This document shows positions 11,286 through 22,239 of a stretch of DNA of 64,000 nt, in pieces (positions within the stretch are counted from its first letter, which is position 1; every line of letters starts with the position of its first letter). The position numbers and the translations under genes were made by a program. The notes beneath the pieces were generated by a model. That model had not been told where the DNA came from, did no database searches, and saw only the letters and a list, made by a program, of their open reading frames with translations. Origin of the DNA: Rhipicephalus microplus (Eukaryota > Arthropoda > Arachnida > Ixodida > Ixodidae); NCBI RefSeq assembly GCF_043290135.1, contig NC_134707.1, positions 69,803,906-69,867,905 on the forward strand, read 5' to 3'.

Positions 11286-13610
11286 AAAATTAGGTGAAAA
11301 AAGAGAGCACCTACTGAAACTGCGATCTGCTAAGCAATCACTTCCAGTAGTTATTGGGCGGCACAAAAAGTGGGTGTAGACACTATCGGCCGAGCATTTC
11401 TTTCGTAACAGTACTGTTTGAAATGCAAGTCTTGTGCGCTTTGCAATTCGCAGACAACACGCAGTGGCGCTGTCTCTCACATCAATGTAACTCTTTGAAC
11501 CTTTCTCGAGTAAGAGCACTATTAGTGTCAAACGTTGAGGACAACTCTGTACCTCTTCAGAATGAATAAACTTCGTATGTGACACCGACCCAACTCAAAG
11601 TGCATGTTTGATTTATAGCCAGCGCGTACCAGGCTCTGTACACCATCACTCCCTCGTTCGTTTCAGTGAACGTACTTGATATTGCGACACATAACTCTCT
11701 GGGCGGCGAGTGACTCATTCCGGGCGCCATCGAAATGACGTCGCCCTTGCGAAACCACGGTTTTTAGCACATATGTGCCTCCTTTGGCATGTGAAGATAT
11801 CAGCTTCGTAGGGGCACCCTCAACAAATCAGGTTCGCTGAAACATTGCGAAGCAATGCTGTAATGTAATCTCAAATATGACCAGGGTCTTTGCTGCTTTC
11901 ACAATCACAGGTAGCCTAGCAAGGTCTTTCTGGCGTCTTATAATTAGCACAGTGATTGCATTATTGAGATTTTTGAAGACAGAATTAGTTTTGTGCACTA
12001 ATGATCCAATGTTATGCATCAGCATGCATCACTAGCTCAGGTTTTATCGCGTTTCTCTCAACTTTATCTATCGACGAATTCCGATTTGCTCTGGAGCTCT
12101 TAGACTGCTAAAGTTACTTATAGAATTTTACATAGCTCTGTGACTTTGCAAAAAGTTGCCAGCACGCCACTCAACTTGCTGATCTTATTCATTTTGTGGG
12201 AAATTGAATTGTGTAATTTATTAGGCTCGAGGGTATATACGGCCCAAAAATGCGCCTAGTAACACGATGATTTTAGGGATCGATGTTCGAAAGGACCGCT
12301 GCGCAATCATGAGAGCAATGCATTGCTGCAATAGTTGCCAAGAAACAACGAAAAACTTTCATTCATCAGCAGAAAAAAAGAAAAAAACTTTGAAATACTC
12401 TACAAAGTGAGTGCAGATGGTAAACATGAATTTCTTGATGAGATTAAGCATTTTAAACAAATTTACAATCCTTCAGTATTTAAATAATGGCGGCTTTTGT
12501 AGTATACTACTAATGATTTTAATGTTTTGTGAGTACTTGTAGAATACTAGGACAGCCGGAGGACTCGAACGCTCCATCTGCCTTTCAAGACTCTTGGTAG
12601 GGCAGAGCCAGACGTACGAATGTCTGCCGAGTTACTAAAATATTGCATACAGCCCGCGCCACAGTTTGTTACTTCTCAAAATAGTAACCAAGAGAATGGA
12701 GTGAACATCAAGCAGCCACATATTGCGAAGTTTAGACAAAGCACCAAGAAAGAATCCCCTTAGGGCAAACTGGCTGTCATGAACGTAGCACTGATGTGCC
12801 AAATCTTTGTGGGCTGCCTCCACCAACCTGTCTGCAAATCACAGGAACGCAGTGTCATACTCTAAGACCAGTTCTATGCTCAGCCATGTATCCTTTCTGC
12901 TGAGACATCATACTAGCATTTGTACCTTTATAGAGTGTCATCAGCAGACGTCGCCTTTCAGAAGTCGTGATGGTGTTGCGACACTTTTTTCCTCTAGGAG
13001 GAACGCAAAAGGAGAGATTTGGAGAGTGCAATGCAGCGGAAGCACGAGAACTTACTAAACGTTCTTATTTTCTTTATATTTTTTATCAAGGGGAATGCTA
13101 TGGGTATGATTTTAAAAGAAAATGAATGAACAATAAATTATGGTTGAACTCTCCACGGAACTCCGGACATTTTTGGTACGGGCTCTATTTTCTTTCCCGT
13201 GGAGATGTTTCACTGAAGCTTGAAATAAACAAGAGAAGACGAGTAAAATTGAGTTTCTCTGAGTCGCATGGTACTCGGTTTCGATTTTCGCATAACGAGA
13301 TGAAATCGATTTTCTCAGTTCAGCATGGATGGCTTCTGCTTTCATGTACGCACAACACAGTGATTCTGAAATGTAGACGACGGGGTCCTGCCCTTAATCC
13401 CGTTATTTTTTTTAAAGCGAAGTATTTCTTAGGGGACTTCGGCGACTTTTTCGCTAGCTGATACACACCAAAATTAGTATTGCGTGACGTGGTTGTATGA
13501 AAACATAATTGACAGGTCCATACATAGAAAGCATGATATGCACAGCATAATTTAATTTTTGCTGGCTGCTGCTTTGCCTTAACTCAAATTCCAAAATGTC
13601 TGAGATCTGC
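11286..13610. other. Intergenic, right part of duplication copy 1
   Basis: No gene recognised. 11460-13110 runs parallel to 40460-42345; matching landmarks include CACCAAGAAAGAA at about 12741 and 41980 and GTAGCACTGATGTG nearby in both. Short frames such as 13126-13461 have no recognisable motif. Confidence 0.6.
13405..13462. repeat. Terminal fragment of the 147-bp/GATA composite repeat
   Basis: The stretch with AAAGCGAAGTATTTCTTAGG and CTTCGGCGACTTT matches the end module seen at 23697-23745, 37897-37940 and 55755-55795. No microsatellite or 147-bp array is attached here. Confidence 0.55.
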
Positions 13611-13619
13611 TGGCTTTTT

Positions 13620-14720
13620 TTTTTCATTAGCGTGAAACGTCAGTGTTTGACGCTGCCTTGCAACAGGTGAACTCAAGTTATTGAGCGCTATGGTCGAGTG
13701 ATGAGCACTGGGGAAAGCTTTTTTAAAGTGTAACCCTAGCATGGCGCGGACCACTCCTCCTAATACGTAAATAATTTGTTGCTATATCCGAATCATAACA
13801 TTTTGGGTCAACAGTCCTCATCTTAAGCCTAATATGGAGCTGGAATACGCATTTGTTGCTTCCATATGCCCGTTGATCCTTTTAAGAAAAACATGCTTCT
13901 TAACTTTACAGACACACGAAGTAAGATATATTGGCCCCATATGCTGAATGGCTCGCAGCTTTCCGGGCTTAGGTATGAGGACCACTTCTGACGTTTTCCA
14001 TTATTCTGGTATTTTGCCGTTCGTCCAACACGTGTTGATGTAATCTATGAGGTCTTTGTCACCTGACTGTCTAGGTTCCGGAGAATCATTTTCAACAGCC
14101 TATCAGGCTCGGTGATTACTTTGGTCTTGAGGTTCAGCAAGGCAGCTCTTATTTCTTGTTTTTAGTAGTTCATATCCAGATCTTCATTAAATGAGCCTTC
14201 TTACTCCTTGTGATTTTTGTGCGGAGGTTTCGCAAGCTACAATTATACAAGATCTTCTCCCATTACTCTCATTGATATGTAGCGTTTAACGTCCCAAAGC
14301 CACCATTTCATTATGAGAGACGCCGTAGTGGAAGGCTCCGGAAATTTCGACCACCTGGGGATCTTTAACGCGCACCCAAATCTGAGCCACGGGCCTACAA
14401 CATTTCCGCCTCCATCGGAAATGCAGCCGCTGCAGCCGGGATTTGAACCCGCGCCCTGCGGGTCAGCAGCCGAGTACCTTAGCCACTAGACCACCACGGC
14501 GGGGCCATTACTCTCATGTTGGCCTTGTATTGGTGCTTCATCTTAGTCGTCTTGGCTCTCGATGCTGCGTTGGTGTTGTCTGGGTCGAGTAAGTGTCTAG
14601 GAAACCTCCTTGTCTTGGTCGTGCTTGTGTTTTTGTCCATAGTTTTGCACCTCATTGCATAGCTATACGCAAAGCTGTGTGCAGTGTTATTCAATTTGCT
14701 TGTTTACTTGTGTGACTTTT
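13620..14720 (-). pseudogene. Decayed LINE reverse transcriptase fragment (LINE B)
   Basis: Conceptual minus-strand reading across several frames gives RT-type blocks in order: YINTCWTNGKIPE, then EVVLIPKPGK, IYLTS, and a motif near 13730 resembling the catalytic AILGLDLEKAF block but with the Asp replaced by His. These parallel the order in LINE C (HWKNGTLPQE, IILIPKPGR, IYLTSCVAK). The upstream coding part continues to about 14720, and the SINE at 14273-14504 splits it. Many stops and shifts and the lost catalytic Asp show an old dead copy. Nothing of the YADD block or RNase H is present, so it is truncated at its 3' side too. Confidence 0.72.
14273..14504 (-). mobile_element. Ruka-like SINE, complete, with 13-bp target duplication
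   Basis: On the minus strand it begins with a GC-rich head containing box A (GGTCTAGTGGCTAAGG) and box B (GGGTTCAAATCCCGG), continues through the conserved body and ends in ATATCAA-type sequence. It is flanked by identical 13-mers CCATTACTCTCAT at 14260-14272 and 14505-14517, a target-site duplication typical of LINE-mediated integration. It lies inside LINE B, so it is younger than that fragment. Good promoter boxes make this the best SINE copy in the window. Confidence 0.93.
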
Positions 14721-15530
14721 CTCAGATTTCTGTTGTTTTTTCGTGGGCATTTGTTCAAGCACTTCATTTATATTCGGACAATAGATGAACACGTGAGCGG
14801 CCTATGAGTCAGGCTATACCGCACTCACAAGCCGTGAAGTAACAAGCAGTTGGTGGAACTAGCGGCTGCATTCCAGCAAAATATATTGTCCTATTGTCAA
14901 CTGCACGTGAAATCGAACGATTTGCAGCGGCAGTGTAGAAAGCAATTCTTCCACTCCTACGAACTCTGCAGGTCGTACGCGCTATAGCAAAATGTCGGCC
15001 ACCAGTGGTGGGCGGGCTCTAGAGCTGGCCACTTCTACGTCTTCTTTTACCCCGAATATGCTTTTACGGCCCACTGTTCATACCTGTATTACAGACACTC
15101 AACCACTAGTTTTTTGCTGAAAACAAGTTTCTGGTTCACCATGTCATGACCACTTTAATTCTTGTGCGGTATTCCTTATGTGGTTGGAATTTTTTTCACT
15201 CCGATTGTACATGTCATGGGCTTTGCGCTGGTCACATTTTAATCTTCTCTATATTCTTGACGTTCATCATCGGACAGTTAGAGGACTATTTTTGACGCGA
15301 ATTTGCGAGAATTGTTTGTTGATCCATGTTGTGATACACACAATCCAACATCGCCAAACGTGACAAAAATACCAAATTTTTTGCCGTGTCGCTTCTCAGG
15401 CAGCTGAAGCAGGTCTAAGCTGGCCATTTTGGTGTCTTTACATCTCGTCCGACGATTTCATAACACGTATTTGTTTTGAAAATTTTCGAGTCTGATCTTC
15501 TTTGTTCCTATCATTTTTCGCCGAGTATAT
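14721..15530. other. Intergenic, nothing recognised
   Basis: No motif, repeat or credible coding frame was seen between the LINE B fragment and the hairpin opening LINE C. Confidence 0.55.
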
Positions 15531-15568
15531 AAAGCTGCCCTAACAGAAGCAGAGGTTAGGGCAGCTTT
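15531..15568. repeat. Perfect 14-bp inverted repeat at LINE C 5' junction
   Basis: Arms 15531-15544 (AAAGCTGCCCTAAC) and 15555-15568 are exact reverse complements around a 10-nt loop. The right arm is inside the LINE coding frame and the left arm lies at or beyond its truncation point, so the left arm may be a fold-back copy. Confidence 0.9.
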
Positions 15569-17859
15569 GCAAAGCAGTAAGCGCAACACAGCACCCGGTA
15601 CAGACGAGATTACGTACACACTTCTGCGTAATTTATATTACCAGTCCATCGAATATTTACCCGCTTTTTACAACGAACATTGGAAAAACGGCACGCTACC
15701 ACAGGAGTGCCGACACGCAGAAATCATACTTATTCCAAAGCCTGGCAGGCCGCTATCCCCCCCGAATCTTCGCCCTATATACTTAACTTCATGTGTAGCT
15801 AAACTCTTTGAACGCATTGTCCTCTCTCGACTACAACCATTTCTCGAAGACAATCACTTTTTTCCTGATACAATATTCGGCTACCGTCCTGGTATCTCTA
15901 CACAGGACGTATTATTACAGCTTAAGGAGGGCGTGTTAGATAGCCCCACTTCAAGCAGGTCCGAGATATTCTGGCCCTGGATATGACGGGTGCTTTTGAC
16001 AGCGTCTCCCACGACCTTATTCTTGACAATCTCACTTCATCTCAGTGTGGCTCACGTATCTACAAATACGTCCGGTCCTTTCTTTCTGACCGCATGGCCA
16101 CTATTGGGATTGGAGACCTCCGTTCGGACATCATTCGTCTCGCAGGCAGAGGAACACCACAGGGCTCGGTTCTCTCGCCCACTTTGTTCAACGTGGTTAT
16201 GGCTAAACTCCCTTCCCTATTACAACAGGTTCCCAACATCCAGCATGCCATCTATGCAGATGACATTACAATTTGGGCAACCAAAGGATCAGACGGAACC
16301 ATTCAGGACGCCCTACAAGAAGCTGTGTCTGTGGCACAAGGCTATGCTGCTGCCGACAGCCTTACGTGCCTAGTGGATAAGTCACAGTTCTTATTGGTAT
16401 ACAAGCGGCGCCGCAAAACCGCTGATTCTCCTGACATTTAGCTGTTTCTTGATGGCCATCCTATTCCTCTGGTACCACGAATTCGCATTTTAGGCCTCTA
16501 CCTTCAGTCCAACGGCAAGGCCTCGCACACTACACACCTTCTGGCTCAGCAGATAACTCAAATTACACACATGATCCAACGCATCACCAATCGCAGGAGA
16601 GGCCTCTGTGAGAAGGATGTCCTCCGCTTAGTACAACCACTCATAGTTAGTCGGCTCACCTATCATCTTCCCTTTCACAGTCTCACGCTAGCTCAAATAA
16701 AAAAGATGGACATCCTTCTACGAATAGCTGTGAAGGCGGCTATTGGCTTCCCTCCACACGCATCTACACAACGCCTCCCTCAATTAGGAGTCCACAACAC
16801 CATAACCGAACTCATCGAGGCCCAGCACAACAGTCAGCTCCAACGGCTCAGGCAGACCCGTCCGGGCTGCGCCATCCTGTCTCGTCTTGGCTACCCGATT
16901 CCTCAAAAACGCGCACAAGTTCCGCGACATAAACTTGCTTCTACGGTCCGCGCACTCATCAAGTGCCTCCGATTCCACGCATTATGAATCCCTCCCGCCA
17001 CGCCGGTCGTCGACGTGCCCGAGTTCAGGCTATGACACGCGTCTTTGGTGATGGTACCTCAGACTTACAAGTACTTTACACTGATGCAGCACGCTACCCA
17101 GAGAAGTCAGCCATGTGTTTAGCCGTGACAGATGACACAGACGCCCTTGTGGCGTCTGCCACACTTCGCACTACAGACAGTGGTCTGGCAGAGGAGAGAG
17201 CTCTCGCTCTGGCAATTGTTCACGCTACGACACTGTCACATGACTCCCCTGTCACCATTGTAACAGATTCACAAGCTGCTTGCCGTGCTTTCGCTCAAGG
17301 ACTTGTGGCTGCACATACACACAATATCCTCTCTTCTGTCTCACCGTCTGCATTACGTCCTGTGCGTATCGTCTGGACTCCTGTACATGCCTCTCTCCAT
17401 AGTAATGAACGCGTTCATGCGGTTGCCCAAGAGCTGACCGGCCGGGCTCCATTGGAAGAGCTGTCCAATCCAGACGACGCATCGACAGAACCACTAAACT
17501 ACAAGGCCACGCTGGAGTACTACCGACAGGGCCGTTATAAATATCCTTCCCCTCATCCTTCACTTAACAGAGCAGATGCTGTCGCTTGGCGGCAACTACA
17601 GACCAATTCATTTCCTTGCCTTTATATGCTAAATTGCTTTCATCCGACTCTCTACCCCTCTTACTGCCCCTTCTGTGGATCCGTACCGACGGTGTACCGC
17701 TCCACGTGGGAATGCTCTGCCCCACAGGGCGTTCCTCCCATTCCCAATCCCACCCCTTCCTTTTGGGAGTCTGCTTTTCTCAGCTTACGCCAGCAGGAAC
17801 AGCAGCAGCTGATCCAGCGGGCTCGCAGGGACGCGCAAGGCAATGGAGCCCTGGACTGA
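15540..17859 (+). pseudogene. LINE C pol: reverse transcriptase-RNase H
   Basis: The RT blocks are present: TAPGTDEITY, IILIPKPGRPL, IYLTSCVAKLFERI, FGYRPGISTQD, ALDMTGAFDSVSHD, GTPQGSVLSPTLFN and catalytic YADD at about 16253-16264. RNase H follows from about 17075 (YTDAARY, AEERALALAI, VTDSQAACRAF, and a weak final block where HAVAQEL replaces the usual acidic motif). A C-terminal CPFCGS...WEC zinc-like motif ends it. Lesions: a one-base shift near 15940, TAG at 16439-16441 and a shift near 16965-16985. Translation continues in register otherwise. The enzyme would copy LINE RNA at a nicked target; this copy is truncated and dead. Confidence 0.88.
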
Positions 17860-17910
17860 GGGCCCCACCCAATGAAGGCTCTGTGTGCATTTGTTATTAA
17901 TAAATGTTTA

Positions 17911-17931
17911 TTCTCTCTCTCTCTCTCTCGC
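17911..17931 (+). repeat. (CT)n 3' tail of LINE C
   Basis: About nine CT units directly follow the AATAAA-containing 3' end. This is a simple-repeat tail of the LINE rather than an independent microsatellite. Confidence 0.85.
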
Positions 17932-20900
17932 CAAGTATAACGTGATATTGCACGCAAATTTCTCGCGTTTGGTAACAATCTGTTAGATGGTCAGTGTGTA
18001 CTCTCTTGTGAAAGTAACGATGCAGCAGTCAGTGGAATGCAAATATTTCCATAGTAAATTGATATATTTCGGCAGCAGTGGTGGCAAACTACCGTGCTTT
18101 CCAGCCAAGACATGTCACAGGACACACATGGCAGCAGGCGCAAGTCGTGGACTGCTGTTGAAGCTAATATACAATACCCAAAACGGGACACATATACATG
18201 AGTCAACCTGAGCTGCCAACGAAATTCCAAGAAATTAAAAGATATTACAAAAAATGCGAGAGAAAAGGCAAAGGGAGGGTGGTAGGAAAAGAATAGGCAA
18301 TTTTATGCCAGAATGAAATATCTTAACTTGTTTGAATAGTAATTGTTGGTGTTTGTCATACCGAAATCACTACATGTTTATGGTAGACGCTGCATTGCAG
18401 GCCTCAGGAATTTTGGACCACTTTGGGCTTTTTAATGTGCATCTAAGTATAAGTACAGGGAGCTCAGGCTTTTCCGCCTCCACCGTAAATGCGGCGCAGC
18501 TGCATAAGGTAGGTGACTCATTAGCTTTCTGGCTTCACACAAGTCATCATTATCCACTTCGTGGAGAAGGCAGGATTTCTTTTATCTCTACTCGTGATAT
18601 CTGCCAGTGATGAATGGCTTGCTGTGCGTGAAGATTATTATTCACTTAGGGGGAAGCCACTGATCTGCTGCTAAGGACAGCTTAGAGGGTGTCAGTCACA
18701 TAGTAAAAATGAGTGCGGTACATGCACGTACATTTTACAGCGACACTTCTCTTATCTTGACGTAAACAAGTGACGAAGCAAGGAAAAGCTGGTTCCGTGT
18801 CACGAATCGCGCTTTTTGTGGTAGAATCAAAATGCATACAGCCAGGCTGATTAGGTCGAGACTTCCTGAATAACTCATAAGCGGACGCCCATGAAATGTG
18901 CTCGAGTGTTCAGTTGTGCGCGAAAATGGATGCACAAAAATTCATTACCTGTTATCTTGGGGCTGACCTCTGGTAAGCCAGATAACCCCACATATTAATC
19001 AATCTGTTGAGCCAGACTTTCAGTTAGCAAGCAATACGTCACGCATTCAATGATGTAAACAAGACAGAACAACAAAAAAAAAAAACAGACTCTTCATATA
19101 CCTATCACACAATAACCCTACACGATACCTCATTAACGTAAAACATTGATCAACCGGCAAAGGCTTATTCTGCGGTGACCCGCAAGGCCGCCGTCTCTGT
19201 TATGTTCTAGTTAATTACGGAGCTGGCGCCCAGCTACGAGATAATGCGCTCAGCCTGTATGGACCGAATATGCCTTTCTAAACAGAACAAAAAAAAAAGA
19301 TGACCTCGGGACTCCTTGTGGAAAAGTGCACAAGCTATCGGTGTGGTCCACTATATTGCGGCAAGTTCGCAACTTTTTGTTCTCGTTGCACCACGACACA
19401 GGTTGAGGTGCTAGTACTGATAAAGGTTTTTATCCTCCTTCCTTAATTCTGATGGAAGTAAACTAAAATTGAAATTGACGTTGAAAAATATCACAAAGAA
19501 AAATTTGAAAAATTTTCTTGAGCTACTTAATCTAGGCAGAAATTTCTCAGAGCAGACATTCACTGATCTATTAAAGATGCATCTGGCGCATACTAAAGAA
19601 AGAGTAGGTTGAGGGGAGATTTATGTTCGTTGATGAATTAGTTCTTTTTATTTGCCAACTATATTTGTTGAAGACATTGTAGAGGAGATTGCGCGAAACA
19701 TTGCGAAAAACAAGAAGATCGAAATGAACCAATTGCGCTTAACAATGACAAAGTTCCATACATAAGGCTAACGCTTATGCCTCCGCATTTGTTATACATC
19801 GCGAGCCATTATCAACGGTTCATTACGTAGTTGATAACATCCATCATTTTTATATACGATAATTCTCAGTTTTAAAAATTGTTTCAATTATCAGGGTCCT
19901 GCATTGGGGTGAGATAGCAAAACGTCGTCATAGTGGCATGCTTTTTGAAGGACTGGCGTCGTTGCGACTTCGTCGCAGAGTGGCACCTATTTTTCTCAAG
20001 TTCCTTACGACGACGATGATTAAACGAAGAATGCGCTAAATGATGTTTTACAGTGAACGTGCACAAAGTAACTATACAACGAAAATTTAGCTTTTGTTGG
20101 GGGCTGCATCTAGAACCGAGAACAAGTTGAAGCCACAGCTATCAGGAGTCTGTGCCTGCGTACGGTGGCGTCACCGTCATCTGCTTAACTGATAGAACGA
20201 TTGAGGTCGAAAAAGAGCGAAAGAGAGACTTGCGCAGGGACTTTAGAATTGCAACAGGTAGTGAGCCGCGGTGTTATTTTGTGCAATGCCTTGTGCCAGC
20301 TCTCGTTTCATGTTACAGCGCAACGCATCTCGCGCCGTGGGGCACGACATAGTGGGTTGATTTGTGGGACTACAAAGAAGAGTGGCGTTGCTGCAAGTGA
20401 CACTTTGTGTGTGGAAACACCAGCGTACCCTTAAGGTTTCTTCACAGTCCGGCGACACGTCCATGCCAGCCAGCAGCGACAAAAGTTGATGACTCCAGGT
20501 TTACCACGCTACGCAGACGCAAAAATCGAGTGTTCTCAACGCCCAAGCGCGCCGCGCCTTCTCGACTTGATGCACGCTCATTTGTTCAGCTTATCAGAAC
20601 ATGAAAACACCTAAATGACTCCACTCACTATTCACATGATGCCGTATGGTAATAATGGGTAGTAATTTTTATTTCAACTTTGTTCTAGTCTTTAGCATTT
20701 ATAATGGCCCAAATTTCTAGGTTCATCTAACGCTATGTACTAATTCCGGTGAAGGTCAACGCCACCAATATCCGCCATTGAAACCTGCAGCACTCCTTCA
20801 ACCAATCATGTGTCGCATGTCAGGAGAGCTGACTAGCACATTGCCTATTGCCGCTCTAGTTTTTCTTGCACAAGGCACCATTTCGCAGGAAGAAAAAAAG

Positions 20901-21578
20901 ATTGCGATAAAAGTTATCAGGCACGCTATAATAAAAAAAACAACCCAATCCAGTGCATAAGGCTGCTATGAAGCAGCACAAAACACGATATGAAGTTGAA
21001 AAAGCGCTTGTACATTGTTGAGACGAAGCTTTCAAAAAAGGTTCTACGAGCATTCTGTGCCAAAGAAGTTGTGCAAGCGAATACATCTAATGCATCTTTT
21101 TGCTTAAGGGTGATCGTATTTGACTAATTGTGTCCCCCAATGAACTTGAATGACAGCCTTGTGGTCGTTTACTTCTCTTTTTCCATACATCGTCAAAACA
21201 CTGCTATACATTCTGTATTTGCTGCGTGACTTGTTGTCGACATGAATATTGATATGGTAAGGCTTCACATTTTATGTTAGAAAATGTAGTATTCTAATGT
21301 GGCAACTCCGCTGATTCAGTGCCAAAATCTAAGTCTGCTATGATGTCTTTAAATATGCGTTTGTATTGCCTTTTCTATATTCCCGTTCAATAGCCTCCGA
21401 TTTATTTAGGTAGACCCTCTTTTTCGGAATTCGTTTGTTACAGTTTCAGACGAAGTACGGCGCAGCCTTCACAACGAGGTATATTGCGTACAAAATAGAA
21501 GTTTAGATACAGGAATATTTTTGCATCGATTTATGATAGACACTAACGTGTGGCCGTAACACTTCGGTGATACAAGAT
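17932..21578. other. Intergenic, no gene recognised
   Basis: Apart from the SINE fragment at 18373-18502, nothing could be named. Short open frames (for example 18332-18610 and 20152-20482) show no family motif; the first of these overlaps the SINE. Confidence 0.55.
18373..18502 (-). mobile_element. Diverged Ruka-like SINE fragment
   Basis: Minus-strand body match. Read on the plus strand, TTTATGGTAGACGCTGCATT, then AGGAATTTTGGACCAC, then TTTTAATGTGCATCTAAGTA and TTTCCGCCTCCACC follow the same order as the minus-strand SINE at 14273. The tRNA head is missing and divergence is high, implying an old copy. Confidence 0.75.
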
Positions 21579-21580
21579 TA

Positions 21581-22062
21581 GAGAGTTTTAGTACTGCGTA
21601 CGCTGGGTACGTGGCAGCGTTGCGTACGTAAGGACGCCACGTTCTTCGTAGTGCGCATGCGCAGACCGCAGCACGCACGTATCTCGTCACGTACGCAGCC
21701 GCTACGTACGCACGCATGAGATGCGTGCGTGCGTACGTATGAGCTGATCGCGCCGCTCTCGAACAAGTTCGCGACAGCGCGAGACTTCATTTTGCAAAAT
21801 GGCGGCATCGAAGGCAAGCACTGACTGGTTCTGTGGCTTAAAATATGCCCATAATCTGGCTATAACACTTGGATTGGCTCACATTAGCTGTCAACAACAC
21901 GTGCTTCTATTTTGATCTACCAGATGACGAAACACGCTTCACGCTCGTTACGTACGCGGGTACTACGGCGTACTAAAAGCCGATTAGTGGCAAACGACGC
22001 CACGTAACGTAAGGCGCTTGCGTGATGCGTACGTAGCACCATTCCGCAGTACTAAAACTCTC
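21581..22062. mobile_element. 482-bp MITE with perfect 18-bp TIRs
   Basis: The left end GAGAGTTTTAGTACTGCG (21581-21598) is the exact reverse complement of 22045-22062. Both ends are flanked by TA, which would fit a Tc1/mariner-type target; TTA...TAA could also hint at PIF/Harbinger. Sub-terminal words CCACGT, TAAGG and CGTACG recur inverted near both ends. The interior is GC-rich, dense in CGTACG, and has no transposase, so it would be non-autonomous. Confidence 0.82.
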
Positions 22063-22239
22063 TAAAAACTATCCTCGGCTTCTGCACCGCTACCGACATG
22101 GGCCTTATTTCCATGAAAACGCTATAGACTGATAATGAATGTTTCAGAACTTGTTGAAAAAACTCGGCAGATCCCACGTAGAGTTGGAATCGATGATATT
22201 AGAAGCACGACTAAGAAACGTTGATATGTCATTTTAAAA

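Larger units (their letters stand above)
1..13110 (+). repeat. Diverged segmental duplication, copy 1
   Basis: Collinear blocks recur in the same order and orientation further right. Matches read by eye are 450-1100 with 31900-32560, 1370-1460 with 32790-32880, 2880-3560 with 34880-35530, 4900-5300 with 36200-36535, 5740-6040 with 40000-40320, and 11460-13110 with 40460-42345. A clear example is CACTCCCTCGTTCGT at about 11650 and 40650, followed in both by ATTGCGACACATAACTCT. Copies are interrupted by different insertions: the LINE at 6045-11285 here, and the 1-kb repeat, a MITE and a GATA tract in copy 2. Neither copy shows a long ORF of its own. It could be an old segmental duplication or two copies of a very large unknown mobile element. 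Confidence 0.7.
15537..17931 (+). mobile_element. 5'-truncated I-like non-LTR retrotransposon (LINE C)
   Basis: It contains RT, RNase H and a C-terminal Cys motif, then a short 3' UTR with AATAAA at about 17899 and a (CT)n tail at 17912-17930. ORF1 and the endonuclease are absent, as usual for LINEs whose reverse transcription stopped early. The protein differs clearly from LINE A (RNase H begins YTDAARY), so it is another family, closer to fragments E and F. No clear target duplication was found. Confidence 0.87.
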
